A DNA stretch of 7,314 bases, from positions 1 through 7,314 of the forward strand of contig JAPSKJ010000105.1 of assembly GCA_031177735.1 (NCBI GenBank), in the 5' to 3' direction. The DNA is from Nocardioides sp. (GTDB lineage: Bacteria; Actinomycetota; Actinomycetes; Propionibacteriales; Nocardioidaceae). A model generated the notes under the pieces. The model did no database searches, was not told the DNA's origin, and was given only the letters and a program-made list of their open reading frames with translations. Made by a program: the position numbers and the translations under genes. The number at the start of each line of letters is the position of its first letter. The stretch's first letter is position 1. This document shows, piece by piece, positions 5,881 to 7,314 of the stretch.

Positions 5881-7064
5881 CGGAACGCCCCGACGCCGGT
5901 GAGCGCCTGGCCGATCACCAGCTGGTGGACCTCCGAGGTGCCCTCGTAGGTCAGCACCGACTCCAGGTTGTTGGCGTGCCGCAGGACCGGGTACTCGGTG
6001 GTGATCCCCGCCGCGCCGAGCAGCGTGCGGCACTCGCGGGCGATCGCGATCGCCTCGCGTACGTTGTTGAGCTTGCCGAGGCTCACCTGCTCCGGGCGAA
6101 GCCGCCCCGCGTCCTTGAGCGCGCCGAGGTGCAGCGCGAGCAGCAGGCCCTTGCCGAGCTCGAGAGACATGTCGGCGAGCTTGGCCTGGGTCAGCTGGAA
6201 GCCGGCCAGCGGGCGCTCGAAGATGGTGCGGCTGCCGGCGTAGGCGAGCGCGGTCTCCAGGCAGTCGCGGGCAGCGCCCAGGGCGCCGAACACGATCCCG
6301 AAGCGCGCCTCGTTGAGGCACGACAGCGGCCCGGACAGGCCCTCGGCGCCGGGCAGGCGGGCCGCATCGGGGAGCCGGACGTCCTCGAGGACCAGCTCGG
6401 AGGTGACCGACGCGCGCAGCGACAGCTTGTGCTTGATCTCGGGTGCGGAGAACCCCGGCGTGTCGGTCGGCACCACGAAGCCGCGCACCCGGCCGTCCTC
6501 GTCGGCCGCCCACACCACCGCCACGTCGGCGACGGAGCCGTTGGTGATCCACATCTTGGTGCCGTTGAGCACCCAGTCGTCCCCGTCGCGCCGGGCCCGG
6601 GTGCGCATGCTGGCCGGGTCGGAGCCCGCGTCGGGCTCGGTGAGGCCGAAGCACCCGATCGCCTCGCCCGCCGCCATCCGCGGCAGCCACTCCTGCTTCT
6701 GCTCCTCCGAGCCGTGCTTCCACAGGGCGAACATCGCCAACGAGCCCTGCACGGAGACCAGCGAGCGCAGACCCGAGTCGCCGGCCTCCAGCTCCAGGCA
6801 GGCGAGTCCGTACGCCGTCGCCGAGGTGCCCGCGCACCCGTAGCCCTCCAGGTGCATCCCGAGCAGCCCCAGCCCGCCGAGCTCCCGGGCCAGGTCACGG
6901 GCCGGGATGCTTCCCGCCTCGTACCAGCCGGCGATCTCCGGCTTGAGCCGGTCATCGACGAATCGGCGCACCGTCTGCCGGATCGCCTGCTCCTCCTCGC
7001 CGATCAAGGAGTCGAGGGCGAAGAGCTGGTCGGGGGTCTGCGGGGGCCGGGGTGTGCTGGGCAC
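5877..7064 (-). CDS. gcdH: Glutaryl-CoA dehydrogenase (decarboxylating type)
   Basis: The enzyme converts glutaryl-CoA to crotonyl-CoA and CO2, passing electrons from FAD to ETF. The product has 395 residues, as expected. GCDH-specific blocks are EGYGCAGTSATAYGL (73-87), DSGLRSLVSVQGSL (96-109), GCFGLTEPDAGSDP (137-150), KMWITNG (170-176), KLSLRASVT (213-221), SCLNEARFGI (248-257), LRHANNLESVLTYEGTSEVH (361-380) and GQALTGVGAF (385-394). Glu374 is the catalytic base. Arg100 and Ser104 match human Arg94 and Ser98, which bind the distal carboxylate of glutaryl-CoA. Glu93 and Tyr373 match human Glu87 and Tyr369, associated with the decarboxylating form; these equivalences are from memory. The GTG start at 7064 has AGGAG five bases upstream. 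It lies 44 bases after the TRAP gene and overlaps the CoA-transferase gene. A different dicarboxyl-CoA substrate remains possible. Confidence 0.93.
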   Translation of the reverse strand: MPSTPRPPQTPDQLFALDSLIGEEEQAIRQTVRRFVDDRLKPEIAGWYEAGSIPARDLARELGGLGLLGMHLEGYGCAGTSATAYGLACLELEAGDSGLRSLVSVQGSLAMFALWKHGSEEQKQEWLPRMAAGEAIGCFGLTEPDAGSDPASMRTRARRDGDDWVLNGTKMWITNGSVADVAVVWAADEDGRVRGFVVPTDTPGFSAPEIKHKLSLRASVTSELVLEDVRLPDAARLPGAEGLSGPLSCLNEARFGIVFGALGAARDCLETALAYAGSRTIFERPLAGFQLTQAKLADMSLELGKGLLLALHLGALKDAGRLRPEQVSLGKLNNVREAIAIARECRTLLGAAGITTEYPVLRHANNLESVLTYEGTSEVHQLVIGQALTGVGAFR

Positions 7065-7108
7065 GGTCTCTCCTGGGGTGAGTCGGCAGTTGCGTGGGGG
7101 CGGCGCGG

Positions 7109-7314
7109 TCAGTTCTGCAGCTCCTCCAGGGCGCGCTCGGAGCCGGGGTGGAGCGGGATGGGACCGGTCTCGCCGGCCAGGGCGGGATCGAGCTCGGCGG
7201 CCGCCGGGTGCACCTGGACCAGGCGGTCCTTGTTGTCGAGCATCAGGGTGGTCAGGGCGCAGGCCAGGTTGTCCGGCATGTCGTCGCGCACCATCAAGAC
7301 GTTGGGGACCGCGA
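7109..7314 (-). CDS. TAXI-type TRAP transporter solute-binding protein, C-terminal part (cut by window edge)
   Basis: Only the last 68 complete codons are present, and the frame is open through the right edge. The residues read VPNVLMVRDDMPDNLACALT, then LMLDNKDRLVQVHPAAAELD, ending in TGPIPLHPGSERALEELQN. This matches the C-terminal pattern of TAXI-family periplasmic or lipid-anchored binding proteins (VrxDmpdxlay...lfenkxxlxxxHpaa...ipLHPGA...). Such proteins deliver an organic acid to a fused TRAP membrane subunit; reported TAXI ligands include glutamate and 2-oxoglutarate. The membrane subunit is not visible and may lie beyond the edge. The gene is in line with the catabolic genes, 44 bases ahead of glutaryl-CoA dehydrogenase, so it probably imports the pathway's substrate. 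A truncated gene cannot be excluded without the missing sequence. Confidence 0.82.
   Translation of the reverse strand, partial: AVPNVLMVRDDMPDNLACALTTLMLDNKDRLVQVHPAAAELDPALAGETGPIPLHPGSERALEELQN

Noticed and set aside
4828..5949. Plus-strand open frame of 373 codons opposite the CoA-transferase gene
   Set aside because: Shadow of the CaiB/BaiF gene, whose motifs are unambiguous on the minus strand.
1..7314. CRISPR array, insertion sequence or phage genes
   Set aside because: No regularly spaced repeats, transposase-like or phage-like proteins, or terminal inverted repeats were visible on either strand.

Overview
The window is very GC-rich, with strong G/C third-position bias, many GTG starts, overlapping stop/start codons, and a VOC and a CHRD protein of types common in actinobacteria. 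I infer a high-GC actinobacterium, perhaps Nocardioides-like. The genus is a guess from style and gene families.

Left part, plus strand (1-1805). A tRNA-Leu(CAG) gene at 186-269 is followed by a strong hairpin. Next come a small VOC-fold protein (417-803), a non-coding stretch with a possible gene remnant, and a secreted CHRD-like protein (1104-1754) with a Sec signal peptide, an EF-hand-type loop and two cysteines. An 18-bp hairpin at 1765-1805 closes this block and separates it from the convergent block.

Right part, minus strand (1867-7314). Six genes run in one direction and look like one operon. In transcription order they are: the C-terminus of a TAXI-type TRAP solute-binding protein (cut by the right edge), glutaryl-CoA dehydrogenase, a class III (CaiB/BaiF) CoA-transferase, an L-2-hydroxyglutarate oxidase (LhgO/L2HGDH), a DapA-superfamily aldolase/dehydratase, and an SDR-fold protein lacking the usual Tyr/Lys catalytic pair. 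Dehydrogenase/transferase, transferase/LhgO and LhgO/DapA overlap by 4 bases each. DapA and the SDR are 2 bases apart.

The operon reads as C5-dicarboxylate catabolism. The TRAP system would import the acid. The CoA-transferase would make the CoA ester (glutaryl-CoA if the substrate is glutarate), and the dehydrogenase would convert this to crotonyl-CoA. LhgO would oxidise an L-2-hydroxy acid to a 2-oxo acid. The DapA-type protein, whose family uses a Schiff-base lysine on 2-oxo acids, and the SDR add an uncharacterised branch. No CsiD-type glutarate hydroxylase lies in the window, so the source of LhgO's substrate is open. This combination is the most interesting content here.
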